From: Whitmania pigra
Lineage: Eukaryota > Annelida > Clitellata > Hirudinida > Haemopidae
Reading direction: 5' to 3'
DNA length: 64,000 nucleotides
Assembly (NCBI GenBank): GCA_021613335.1
Contig: JAJTWR010000471.1
Span: 297,501-361,500 of the forward strand
How positions within the stretch are numbered: the first letter of the stretch is position 1; every line of letters begins with the position of its first letter. Position numbers and translations under genes: made by a program. Below are positions 29,653 through 48,839 of this stretch, in pieces. The notes below the pieces were generated by a model. The model did no database searches. It saw only the letters and a program-made list of their open reading frames with translations, and was not told where the DNA came from.

Positions 29653-31073
29653 GATTGGTACAGTGGCGTAGCTAGGGTATTTCTCGCCCGGGGAAGAACT
29701 ATAAAATTGGCCATCCGCCATCCCCATCACTGCCGTATTCTGATTTATACTGCAAAAGATTTATTTTTTATGATTTCGCTGTCGCAAGCAGGTCAATGAC
29801 ATTAGCAAAATCTATGGTCTGATTGGACCTAGGGGGCATGGGCCGACCATTGGGGGTGATGGCTCACCATGGTTAGGATGTAGGGGCTGAGGGTGGATGA
29901 GGGTCGGATGGAGGTGTGGTTGGACCATGGCTGGACCATAGGGGGTATGCATCGACGACGTCCTAATCAAGACATTCTTGATGACATTACTAGATGATCC
30001 TGATCCAACGCAATTGAAACTGCTACTATTGTTAATAAAATTTGCAGTGAAATTAGAAGACTTAGAAATATTTAATTAAATTTAATTAAAGATTTAGATT
30101 TTCATAAAACGCAGTAAAACCATTGAAGATCTAATGGAATTTCTGATAGAACATTCCGGTTACTGAGCAGTATTTTGCAATCGTCAATTTCTGTAAAAAG
30201 TTCCTGCCCATTGATATCCGTGTCTTAGTAATTTCCAAAATCCGTGCAATGTTGTTGAATTGCATCTATGTGATACCATGTTTCCCGAAAATAAGCCCCA
30301 GTAACTAGAATCTAGTTAATATCGTTAGCTGGCATTTTCGGTCTGGTGCAACGCAATAATAAGTTAGATTGTAAGCCATTAACTTAATATCAGTAAATGT
30401 TTATTGAGATAATAAGAGTAATCGCATGTAAGATGTAAACGGTAAACAGACAACCAATAAAAACACAGTTGCATCGGGTTGTGTTTACGAATGTTCTTAA
30501 TTCAGTGCGTCGAATATATAACAGATTTATTATAACCATTAATAGTTATTTCGACATTACCTTATTTCGACAAGACGAGTACAAAAAGAAAAACCAATTC
30601 CATTCAATATAAAACAGAAATCGTGGAAGACTCACTGGACAAGAATCTTACAGCATTCTGTAAAGAAACTAAGTTGAATATCCGAATGATCATCAAATGG
30701 TGAGCACAGTATGATGACCTCAGTTAACAGTTAGAAACAGTTATTGAAATGCTAAGAAGTAAAACTGTGGATCTTAAACTCTGTGAAGCCTAACCTGCAA
30801 GATGTTGAGAGTTGGGTTAAGAATTCAATGTGTCAAATCAATGACGGTTGTGTTGCCAATGCATGAACACGAAGTTCTCTTGCTAAACGTGAGAGATTGA
30901 GACCAATCGTTCCGCGGTGAATGGGTTCGCAAGGAATTCAGACTTTGTTCACTTATTATAATATGATGTTGTATACAATTCGAACATAAAAAGCCTCATT
31001 TTGGCGTCCCTGTATGCACAGTGGCACCCAGGGACATATGTAAGCCCCCCCTAGCTAGGTCACTGGATTGGTA
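29653..31073. mobile_element. hAT-type DNA transposon with 8-bp target duplication
   Basis: The element spans 29661-31065. It starts CAGTGGCGTAGCTAGGG and ends with the inverted counterpart CCCTAGCTAGGTCACTG, so the terminal inverted repeats match at most positions over 17 bases. The flanks GATTGGTA (29653-29660) and GATTGGTA (31066-31073) are identical 8-bp direct repeats, the target-site size of the hAT superfamily. CAGTGGCGTAG-type termini are common in that superfamily. The interior has no intact transposase frame, so it is non-autonomous. It carries a fragment resembling another transposon family around 30575-30700. Confidence 0.88.
30575..30703 (+). pseudogene. pogo/Tigger-type transposase N-terminal fragment
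   Basis: One frame reads TSTKRKTNSIQYKTEIVEDS and ends in IRMIIKW before a TGA. This matches the layout of the pogo/Tigger DNA-binding helix-turn-helix: a KRK start, S/T-I-x-[FY]-K, E-[IV]-V-E, then a closing basic-W. The frame stops after about 42 codons and no catalytic domain follows. It lies inside the hAT-type element, so it is either a nested insertion relic or captured sequence. Family assignment rests on motif pattern only. Confidence 0.5.
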
Positions 31074-31482
31074 AACACGAATTATAAAATTAATTTTAAA
31101 GAGTATATATAAATGTCGTCATAAATATATTTATATTTTATAAATATTTTATTAATTCGAATAACTAGAAACCAATTGCTTTGAAAATCCTACATTTTCC
31201 AATTTAGGATCCAAACGAAGGTGAAGACTCGAGAAAGGATGAGATGTAAAAGAGTAAAATAGATTTTTGGGGTTAGGGGGGAGTGGCGGTTGTGGTGGGG
31301 GTGAGTGGGGAGAGTAGGGGAGGGAGGATTGGCAACAAAGCATTAATTTTTCTTCTGCAGGAAAATGTATGTTTAAAAGTGGTCAGAGATCTGCAATCGA
31401 GCGATTATCATAATCTCCTCCATCTTCGCCATGATTTATACCACCCCAAACGACGGCTCGTCATCATTATCACGACCATTGC
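31074..31482. other. Gene-free AT-rich stretch
   Basis: AT-rich DNA, then a G-rich patch near 31262-31330 with repeated GGGG and GTGGGG runs. No coding evidence. Confidence 0.6.
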
Positions 31483-31700
<218 letters not shown>

Positions 31701-32906
31701 TCGCGATCACTATCATCATTTTGACGCCATCATCGTCGTCGTCCTGGTCAGCATCTTAAATCTATCCATTGCCTTTAAGCACTCATGCGAAGCGCGTTTA
31801 ACCCCTGAATAAGGGATGATGTTTGGTCTCCATGAAATTATATGGCGTTAATCATATTCGTGCCATTTCCACTTGCTGAAGTCATGAATATGTAATTTTA
31901 AATATTTGTGAATTTTAATCAGTGATGTTCTATTCACCGAACGTTTTAATAGTTAAATTATTAATTAACTTTAAAGATTGAATATCTTTGTTTGCTTTTG
32001 TTGTTGTTTTTTTGAGTTTGACTCGATTATCGCTCAATTAAGAGAAAATGTAAAAGTTTTATAACTGTTTTACAAATTCGACATGAGATGTCGTTTTGGT
32101 AGTTATAAAAGTCAAACTTTGAATAATCGAAGAAAGTGAAAAGTTGGATGAAGATATTTCGAAATTAGGCGGAATAATATTTTTAGGAAAATAATCCTTC
32201 CGCGAGATGAGGTTTCATTGGACTGAAGTTGTCAAGTCCACACATCGATTTGATTGATTTCAATCAGCATGTTGATTGAATTTTTAATATTTACATTTTT
32301 GACTACAACTATTTACATTTTATTTACATTTGTAACTTTTATTCTTCTAAAACTGTCCTTTCTTCATTTCTCCAAAAACGTTTATCACGTTTTCGATTGG
32401 TGGCTGTAGACGACAAAATGTCCGCCGAAATCTTAGGAGTAACGATCAAGTGTTTACTGAGAGATCAGTACTCATTTTAAGTTTGATTTGATAATTTTGA
32501 TCTACTTTCGAGTAGAACCATCCGATTATAATTTACGACTTAAATAAAGGACTTTTCATGATTTCATTAAAAACATTTGGAGATAGGCATTAAAGATTTG
32601 ATTCTTTATTTTCAAAAATATTTCGAAACAATATTACTTTCTAAAATGTTCCTGAAGGTATTTAATATCGAAATCACCAATAAATGAAAAAATAAATAAA
32701 TCAACGAAATCTGACTAAAATGTTGAAAATGAGGAATAAAACTGCGGGGTCCTCCGTCTGAGGAGTTATGAACAATACCCAAGTAAATACTAAACAGTAC
32801 AAAGTTTGGCCACAAGATTTCAAGACATTAAAACCATTCCACTCATCCTACGCAAAAATCAAGCCACTCTCGACGTTCAACGTGCATTTGCTCTTCTCTG
32901 GTGCGA
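31701..32906. other. Intergenic stretch downstream of the TOGARAM-like gene
   Basis: AT-rich sequence with no recognised exon. On the minus strand an AATAAA signal (TTTATT at 32605-32610) lies about 300 bases past the TOGARAM stop codon and could be its polyadenylation signal. Confidence 0.5.
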
Positions 32907-42589
<9,683 letters not shown>

Positions 42590-43694
42590 TCTAGTCGCTT
42601 TAACAGTTTAATAATAAGTTGTTAAAGTTGGTATATAACGTCAAAAACTCAAATTAAATTAATCCCAATCAACATTGCTCCTGAGGAGTTTTAAACAGAA
42701 AAATATAAATAATTACGAGGCGAACTTACAAATGTAATAAACAAACCAATAACTTTACTAATGGTTGTATCTCAAAAGGTAATGTTTGTCACAACCTCAG
42801 TCGGCTACAAGCTTCATTGGTAACACGATCCCTTCTCACAGCTTGTCCTAGAAACGTTAATATAAACAAGCTTTATTGAAAAGTTCGTAACTATGGCCAG
42901 TAAAATTATCAGTTTTATATTTTATTAATAAATGAAACGGATGTTAAATTTTTATTTAAAAAAATAACTTGTTTCAAGTAGCGTAGAGAGCGTTTAACAG
43001 GGCAAGAGTCGATTCCAAATAGGCGGCAGTTGACTCCAGTCAAATCAGTGTCGTACCAAGGGGGCGGGAGGAGCGGCAAGTGCCAAGGAGCAACATTTTG
43101 AGAGAGTACGTGTACGTAAAAATTAAAAAAATTAAAAAAAAACTGCCGCCCCCTTTCTCCAGTGTTTCTGCTGTGTCCATTGAAGGATCAGATTTCAATT
43201 TGGCATTTTGTTTAGCGTATCGATCGATGTTCTCTTGTAGGAATCGACCGGGGTCACTGTTTTATGGGACCGGGGTTAGCCAGGACCGAGGTACAAAATG
43301 CATGTTTGGATATGAAACTTTCTAATGCGTTAACAGTGTACTTTTCTGCTTTTCTACAACTTCTTAAGACTATTTGCTTTTGCTAGCATGCAAATTCATT
43401 GACGCAGTGATTTGGCTGTATTTTCATCATTTCAAGACTCACTTGTAAATATAAAACTTTACTATTCCTTCATTAACTATCTTTGGTTATCAACCTTAAT
43501 CAAAGTCTCAAGAGAAATTCAGTCTTTTTGAGTCGCTTGACTTTACGATAGAATGAAAATGTCGGCTTTTAAAGTTTTACAAGGGTTTGCCCCTTGGAAA
43601 AAGCTGAAACGACATCTCTGTATAAAAGAAAGCAGATATAGAACAAGAGAACAAGTATAAGAAACGTATAGGTGTCTCAGATCATCCTTTCCTT
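42590..43694. other. Upstream region of the TOGARAM-like gene, with a possible transposon end
   Basis: The first 300 bases are the likely 5' flank of the TOGARAM-like gene. At 43046 begins CAGTGTCGTACCAAGGGGGC, resembling the CAGTGGCGTACC-type terminus of hAT elements. No matching right end or target duplication was found, so this would be a truncated end. The rest holds no recognised exon. Confidence 0.4.
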
Positions 43695-43901
43695 ATGGAT
43701 AGCGAGCTGCTAGCAGAGTGGCAAACCTGGAGTGGATGGATGGATGGCCCAAATGGTAGTGAAAGCGGTTTTAAATTCATGGTGAGACGTTTGCCAAAGA
43801 ATGTGGAAGCATTACCGTTTATTAAACATGAGTATTTTAAGAGCATCGAGATTATTCCCAAAGTATCGGACGATTTTGTTTATTACGATGAATTATTATG
43901 A
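43695..43901 (+). CDS. Unrecognised 68-codon open frame
   Basis: A 68-residue frame with normal amino-acid composition (starts MDSELLAEWQTW, ends YYDELL) and no low-complexity repeat. I do not recognise a family. No splice or promoter context supports it, and it lies in a repeat-rich, rearranged interval directly upstream of a tRNA-like relic. It may be a remnant of a gene or transposon. Confidence 0.2.
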   Translation: MDSELLAEWQTWSGWMDGPNGSESGFKFMVRRLPKNVEALPFIKHEYFKSIEIIPKVSDDFVYYDELL

Positions 43902-43914
43902 GTTATCAAGAATC

Positions 43915-43995
43915 ATCGGTAGACGAGTGATTAAGACTTTGGCCTTGGTGCGACTACATTAAAAGTTCAAATCTCAGCCTCTCTCAAGAGCTTTT
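43915..43995 (+). mobile_element. tRNA(Ser/Leu)-like SINE relic
   Basis: The string GGTAGACGAGTGATTAAGAC resembles the D-arm and A-box of class II tRNAs (CGAGTGGTTAAG). A perfect B-box GTTCAAATC follows at 43965-43973. The 3' side runs into CTCTCTCAAGAGCTTTTTTA, which includes a T-run that could end a Pol III transcript. A clean acceptor stem is not seen. Confidence 0.55.
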
Positions 43996-44120
43996 TTAAC
44001 TAATACCTGACGATTTTATACCACCAAATGAGAGATTTTATGATAACTTGGATTCAGACATGGAATAGACTTCCGCATTAAAAAAAGAGTTTAAAATTTT
44101 TATACGTGATTTACGACATT

Positions 44121-44142
44121 CCCCGGCTAAAATTTGCCGGGG
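44121..44142. repeat. GC-rich hairpin
   Basis: CCCCGGC and GCCGGGG are perfect 7-bp inverted repeats around an 8-base AT-rich loop, in an otherwise AT-rich stretch. A second GC palindrome, CCGGGGACCCCGG, follows at about 44173. Role unknown. Confidence 0.7.
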
Positions 44143-44149
44143 GCGTAGC

Positions 44150-44259
44150 CGAGGTTGACAAACAAGTCGGAGCCGGGGACCCCGGACGATTCCTATGTAC
44201 GAGTCACACATCAACGAGAATCACCCTCATCAAGTCACGCCTCTTCATCAGCTAGTCCA
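44150..44259 (+). other. Possible orphan exon
   Basis: An open stretch reading NKSEPGTPDDSYVRVTHQRE and then a serine-rich end stops exactly at a consensus donor, CCA|GTGAGTC. The composition resembles a disordered protein linker. No partner exon was found before the inverted TGS1 copy begins at 44371, so it could be a remnant of an upstream exon cut off by the rearrangement, or chance. Confidence 0.2.
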
Positions 44260-44370
44260 GTGAGTCTTTTGATCAGAAGGGTATATATGGAACTATTCCG
44301 AGAGCATAGCATATTGTTTGTTTATTCCATTTTCAGTAAATTGCTTAATTTGCGAATGTTATTGTTATAA

Positions 44371-45033
44371 CATAATATTCAACTTCCTCCTAGGCCATTA
44401 GACGTCCCATGTGTTTTGCGCGTGTTGCACATACACCGGAGAGACTAGGGCTCAGACTAGCAAAGAACTCCCTCATCCAAATTCTATCTCAAGCTCCCAT
44501 TTTGTTATTGGACCGACACGTTTATCAACAAATTAAAAAAAAGGAGGTGCCTTGAAATCTTGTAAGTTTATTTTCATTAAATGTATGAAAGTAATGCGAA
44601 ATTAAAAAAATTAAATGTATAATAAAACAAACGACAGTAGGAGAAAGAAATCTAAAAAATTCTTGATGCTTGGCTGGTATTGCTTCTTTCTTTCGCGGGT
44701 GTAAATAGTAAGGATATAATAAGCTCTTTCGACAAATTTAAACCAATAAAATGCGCTCTCGGGTGGTCCTAGCTGTGCGGTTACTACGCACAAAAGAACT
44801 AATAGCCACTTAGAAATCTTTACCGCTCAGCAACAACTGGCGCAATCAGACTCTTTTACCAGGTGTCCGCTTGAGTATAATAATTATCATGCATTGTTTA
44901 TTCTGAATTATTTTGCATAATTTTGTTGAAAATATTTCATCATATTTTTCAGCATCAGGAGATGTAGGTCGTTGAGCAAGGAACGAGTCAGGTGGAAATG
45001 CGATGTGTGGCTGTTTTTGAAGCTCAATTTGAC
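44371..45033 (-). pseudogene. Inverted partial copy of the TGS1-like gene
   Basis: On the minus strand, 45033-44960 repeats about 74 bases of the TGS1-like 5' coding region (FKNSHTSHFHLTRSLLNDLH) with few changes. Further along, 44703-44371 repeats its last codons (TRERKKQYQP) and 3' flank, including the polyadenylation region. The middle of the gene, with the whole methyltransferase domain, is missing; in its place is unrelated DNA with a tRNA-like repeat. Relative to 46650-46988 the 333-bp outer block is an inverted repeat with small indels (9 bases are absent near the stop codon). It is a dead copy made by inverted duplication and internal deletion. Confidence 0.85.
44761..44925 (+). repeat. 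tRNA-like repeat, copy 1
   Basis: Begins with TAGCTGTGCGGTTAC (A-box-like) and contains CTGGCGCAATC (B-box-like), then TTTTACCAGGTGTCCGCTT and an AT-rich tail reading ATTATTTTGCATAATTTTG. It shares this layout with four further copies at 47290-48475. This copy sits in the gap of the inverted TGS1 fragment. Confidence 0.75.
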
Positions 45034-45508
45034 AAAGACAGTCACGAAAAAATTGCTTGACTCGATAATTATGCGAAAAACACCTAATAGATTAAGCATT
45101 TAAATATATTGAACCATCAATCTTAAATTATAAATTAACATAACTTGTGCTGAATGTGTCATATCGTTATGGTGATATACTATATACTTTCAAAATTCCA
45201 TTTTATTAAATTATTTGGTGAAATTAATTATATAAAATATATTAAAAAGTGAAATAAAAACCATTAAAGAAAGAGCAGCAAAAATGTTGTTAAATTTAAC
45301 ACAAATTATGTTTGTTTTTAGCTTTGTGTTGTCAATGGTATTAATGGTATTAAATATTAAGTAACGTAAAAAAAATAATTTTTTTTTAATTTTTATATTC
45401 AGAATCTTTTTCTCAATTAATTTGTAAGCTCGATAAGTAGCGCCTCCGTAACATATCAATCCCACCTCGGTTTAGTTACGGTTTAGCTGAAGTTTATAAC
45501 ATCAACAA

Positions 45509-46709
45509 ATGGATAACAAGACCACATTCGATAACTGGCAGAGACTCGCAGAAGTCAAAGTGAGCTTCAAAAACAGCCACACATCGCATTTCCACCTGAC
45601 TCGTTCCTTGCTCAATGACCTACATCTACTGAGGAAAGATGTGGTTTCTGCATCGGGATTAGATGCCAAAAAGAATCATTTATTCAGAAATTATGGCACA
45701 ACCTATAGGACGTTGAATCAATATGATGCCGAAAAGGATTTGAGTTGGAGAAGAGGCAAAGAAACGATCGAGAAAAAGGGGCAACGTTATTCGATCATTG
45801 GGTTTCATGTTCCATGACAGTTTAAGCTCGGATCTTAATTCTGTGCAGGATGTCGAGGTGAAGCTCAACAATTGTTTCGATATAAAACTGAATCTGTCCT
45901 TTGAACACAAATGTAGCAGAGTCGATGATTCGAACGACATTAAATACTGGAACCAGCGCTACCGAATCTTCTCCAAGTTCGACGAAGGGATTCAGATCGA
46001 TAAAAGTGATTGGTCGTCGGTTCTTCCCGAAACGATAGCCAAGCATATTGCATCCAGGTTTGCGGGTAAGACTGTAGTCGATGCCTTTGGTGGAGTGGGT
46101 CAGTTTGCCATTCAATTGGCCATGGTGTGCAATCGCGTCATTAGCATGGAACCCAACCCAAGAAAACTAAGAATGGCTAGTCATAATGCTCGCGTTTACG
46201 GTGTCGAAAATAAAATAACTTTCATAAACGTCGACTTCATGGAATATAGGTTGCCATGGGGAGTAGAAGTCGATGCGGTTTATCTTGGACCCAACTGGTC
46301 TGATTACTCCATCGAAGGCATTTACAGTCTTAAGTCGATTCAACCAGATTTTTCTTCAATGATTCTGAAAGCACGACAACTCTCAGACAATGTTGCCGTC
46401 GTTCTACCTCGTAACGTGGCGGTCGACGAACTGGCGAAGCAGAACAATGGCGAGTTCGAAATCGAGCAAAACCTTGTCATTGGGAAAGTAAAGAACGTTA
46501 CTGTCTACTATGGCAATTTGGTGGATGAAAAGAGATCACCTATCCCGAAAGACGAGGTACGGAGTCCTATGAAGGACACAGACAGCGGATATTATGGCAA
46601 AAGTGGAAAAGTGATTTTCATTCCTCCGGCGGATCCGTTTAAGAATTTCTACACCCGCGAAAGAAAGAAGCAATACCAGCCATTCCGCCAAACATCAAGA
46701 ATCTTTTAG
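45509..46709 (+). CDS. TGS1: TGS1-like RNA cap methyltransferase, intronless, frame-interrupted
   Basis: TGS1 adds two methyl groups to the m7G cap of snRNAs, snoRNAs and telomerase RNA. The C-terminal half shows the family order: KYWNQRYRIFSKFDEG, then DWSSVLPE (usual WFSVTPE), SAM-binding VVDAFGGVG, VDFMEY, GPNW, LPRN and a final EIEQN. Usual motif I CGVGGN is GGVGQF here, and catalytic motif IV SPPW is GPNW, keeping only the cap-stacking tryptophan. Translation needs a frame change: codons from 45509 run into a stop at 45815, while the domain is open from 45798. Removing the 19-base GT...AG string at 45802-45820 would restore the frame. There are no other introns, and the product (about 400 aa) is short for TGS1. 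It could be a retrocopy, a diverged paralogue, or carry a sequencing indel. An AATAAA lies at 46789-46794. Confidence 0.7.
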
Positions 46710-46988
46710 ATTTCTTCCTCCTACTGTCGTTTGTTTTATTATACATTTAATTTTTTTAATTTCGCATTACTTTCATACATTTAATGAAAATAAACTTACA
46801 AGATTTCAAGACACCTGCTTTTTTTTAATTTGTTAATAAACGTGTTGGTCCAATAACAAAGTGGAAGCTTGTATAGAATTTAGATGATGGAGTTCCTTGC
46901 TGGTCTAGCTGCTCTAGTCTCTCCTGTGTATGTGCAACACGCGTAAACACATGGGACGTCTAATGACCTAGGAGGAAGTTGAATATTA
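46650..46988 (+). repeat. Right arm of the TGS1 inverted repeat
   Basis: The last codons and 3' flank of the TGS1-like gene, repeated in inverse orientation at 44371-44703. The two arms lie about 1.95 kb apart with the TGS1-like body between them. The right arm is broken at its outer edge by the MITE inserted at 46990. Confidence 0.88.
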
Positions 46989-47208
46989 ACCTCCTCAGAC
47001 CCGCATGCACTGTAGTGTACATAAGGTCATAAAGCCTTTGCGAATAATACAATCAATTGTAGTGATAGAGACCCATTGGTTACTGTAGTGTACATAACAA
47101 ATAATTGAAAAATTTTTTATTTACTTTCATTGACTCTTAAATGTTATAAAATTGAAAAAAAAGTTCCAAAATTTTTGTGTCTTGTATTGGTGGGTCTGAG
47201 GAGGTTAT
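46986..47208. mobile_element. piggyBac-type MITE at a TTAA-like site
   Basis: The element 46990-47204 starts CCTCCTCAGACCC and ends with the perfect inverse GGGTCTGAGGAGG. It is flanked by TTAA on the left and TTAT on the right, the target size used by piggyBac elements. TGTAGTGTACATAA occurs twice inside. It has no open frame. The inverted TGS1 arm at 44371 keeps the uninterrupted form GAATATTATG, an effectively empty site. Confidence 0.8.
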
Positions 47209-47289
47209 GACATGGATATTATCCAATATGGATATCTTAAACATTTTTGCTTTAACAACGTGATATATATTCTTGCGAAGCTTCGTGTT

Positions 47290-47470
47290 CGGGTCGGCAC
47301 AGCTAAGCGGTTACTTCGTCCAAAGAACTAAACGGCACTAATTAGTCTTTACCACTATGCAACCGCTGGTGCAACCTGGCCCTTTTACCAGGTGTCCGCT
47401 AATATACAATTATTACAATTCATTGTTTATTTTCAATTATTTTGCAAAATTTCGTTTACAAAATTGGAAT
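47290..47470 (+). repeat. tRNA-like repeat, copy 2
   Basis: GGTCGGCACAGCTAAGCGGTT (first 20 bases GGTCGGCACAGCTAAGCGGT) gives a good A-box, with GCTGGTGCAACC at the B-box position. TTTTACCAGGTGTCCGCT and an AT-rich tail follow. Confidence 0.78.
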
Positions 47471-47559
47471 TTATTTTTCAGTTCTGCCAAATAGAGTCCT
47501 AACAGAATATATTCCGTTAAACATTTATGCTTTTGAACCATCGGTCACAGCCTCCCTGG

Positions 47560-47640
47560 AACTAAGTGGGACACGGTGAAAGGACAGGTAGGATGAATAA
47601 TGACCTAGGAAGAACTTGAACACCAGTGTGGATATCTTGT
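47560..47640 (+). repeat. Degenerate copy of the TGS1 3'-flank block
   Basis: TAATGACCTAGGAAGAACTT followed by GTGTGGATATCTT resembles TAATGACCTAGGAGGAAGTT and ATGGATATCTT near 46964-47240. The TGS1 3' flank and the adjoining tRNA-like repeat therefore appear to have been duplicated in tandem as one unit. Confidence 0.55.
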
Positions 47641-47687
47641 TTCTGCTTTAGCATCTTGAAATTCTTTCTTAAAATAATCCGTCGATG

Positions 47688-47850
47688 GGTCGGCTCAGCT
47701 GCGCGGTTACTTCGTACAAAGAACTAACTGTCACTTGGATGTCTTTACGCCTCTGCAACCGCGGGCGCAATCCGGCTCTTTTATCAGGTGTCCGCTTATG
47801 TATAATTATTATCATTCATTATTTATTCTAAATTATTTTGCATAATTTTG
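47688..47850 (+). repeat. tRNA-like repeat, copy 3
   Basis: Reads GGTCGGCTCAGCTGCGCGGT at the head, GGGCGCAATCCGG at the B-box position, TTTTATCAGGTGTCCGCTTA, then a tail close to that of copy 1 (ATTATTTTGCATAATTTTG). Confidence 0.8.
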
Positions 47851-47909
47851 TATGATCAAAATTGTAACTTGTTCTTTAATATAGAAACATTAAACGCAGG
47901 CATTCCACT

Positions 47910-48020
47910 GGTCGGGCTAGCCGTGCGGTTACTTCGTACAAAAGAACTAAATGCCACTTAGAAATCTTTACCGCTCTGAAACCGCTGGTACAACCCGACC
48001 TTTTTGCCAGGAGTCCGCAT
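47910..48020 (+). repeat. tRNA-like repeat, copy 4, with intact acceptor-like stem
   Basis: GGTCGGG (47910-47916) pairs perfectly with CCCGACC (47994-48000), enclosing 91 bases, the size of a class II tRNA. TAGCCGTGCGG lies at the A-box position. TTTTTGCCAGGAGTCCGC follows, and the AT-rich tail of the other copies is missing. Confidence 0.78.
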
Positions 48021-48360
48021 TAAAACATGGAATACTATGACATTGTTTAAGATTATCAAATTTTGATGCGGCCTCAGCAATTAAGTAAATTTTTTATGCT
48101 ATTAACTGAAGTCGGACTTTCTAAACGTAGTTTAACTAAGCTGTTAAGGTTGGCAAGAGCCAGATGTTTACTAGAAACTTAATATTTATATTCTTAGTAG
48201 ATGATCGCATATCGCGGCTGAAATGTAGCAGCGAGTTACAATTCAAGCTATAACTATGTTTAAACCAACATTGGATTTGAAAAGCTAGAGACATAAAAGT
48301 TATATTAGTTTCATCTTTTCTATTTTTCACTAAAATTAACATTGAAAAATCTATTTTCAT

Positions 48361-48475
48361 ACTTAAGCGGACACCTGGTAAAAGGCAAAATAAAACCAGT
48401 GGTCGCTGAGACGAAAAGAGACACAAGTGAGGACCATTTACTACGTAGTCAGTAACCTCACGGCTATTGTTACGA
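48361..48475 (-). repeat. tRNA-like repeat, copy 5, inverted
   Basis: The reverse complement reads TAGCCGTGAGGTTACT at the head and CCTTTTACCAGGTGTCCGCT at the end, with a diverged middle. It is the only copy of the cluster on the minus strand. Confidence 0.7.
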
Positions 48476-48839
48476 GGGACTTTGGCACTTTAAAGTTAAA
48501 TATCATGTTGCTTGAAAAACTAAATAAAATAGATTTCACGCAAATTTTTTATTATTATAATTATTTATTATAACAGGTTCATTCGTGCAATAAAAACTAC
48601 CAAAGGTTTCATCAATATTGAAGTCCACTTAAAAATTGCTGTTTGAAACTCTATTCATTAAGCAAATTTTAGACAACTGATGTAAAACCTTCACAATTTC
48701 TTTACACAAATATTAATTGTCATTTTTAGATACGATTAGTAATAAGCATATGCTTGAGTTTATTTCATTGTTAGAATAATACTTACAGTGCAATTCAACC
48801 CTCATAGATATGATTAACTCAGTTCTTCCAAATAGTATT

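Noticed and set aside
44611..45099. Minus-strand frames carrying TGS1 peptides taken as a second TGS1 gene
   Set aside because: Only the extreme ends of the gene are present and the methyltransferase domain is missing. I call it a pseudogene fragment.
45822..46115. 97-codon minus-strand frame opposite the TGS1-like gene
   Set aside because: Shadow of the plus-strand coding region; no independent similarity.
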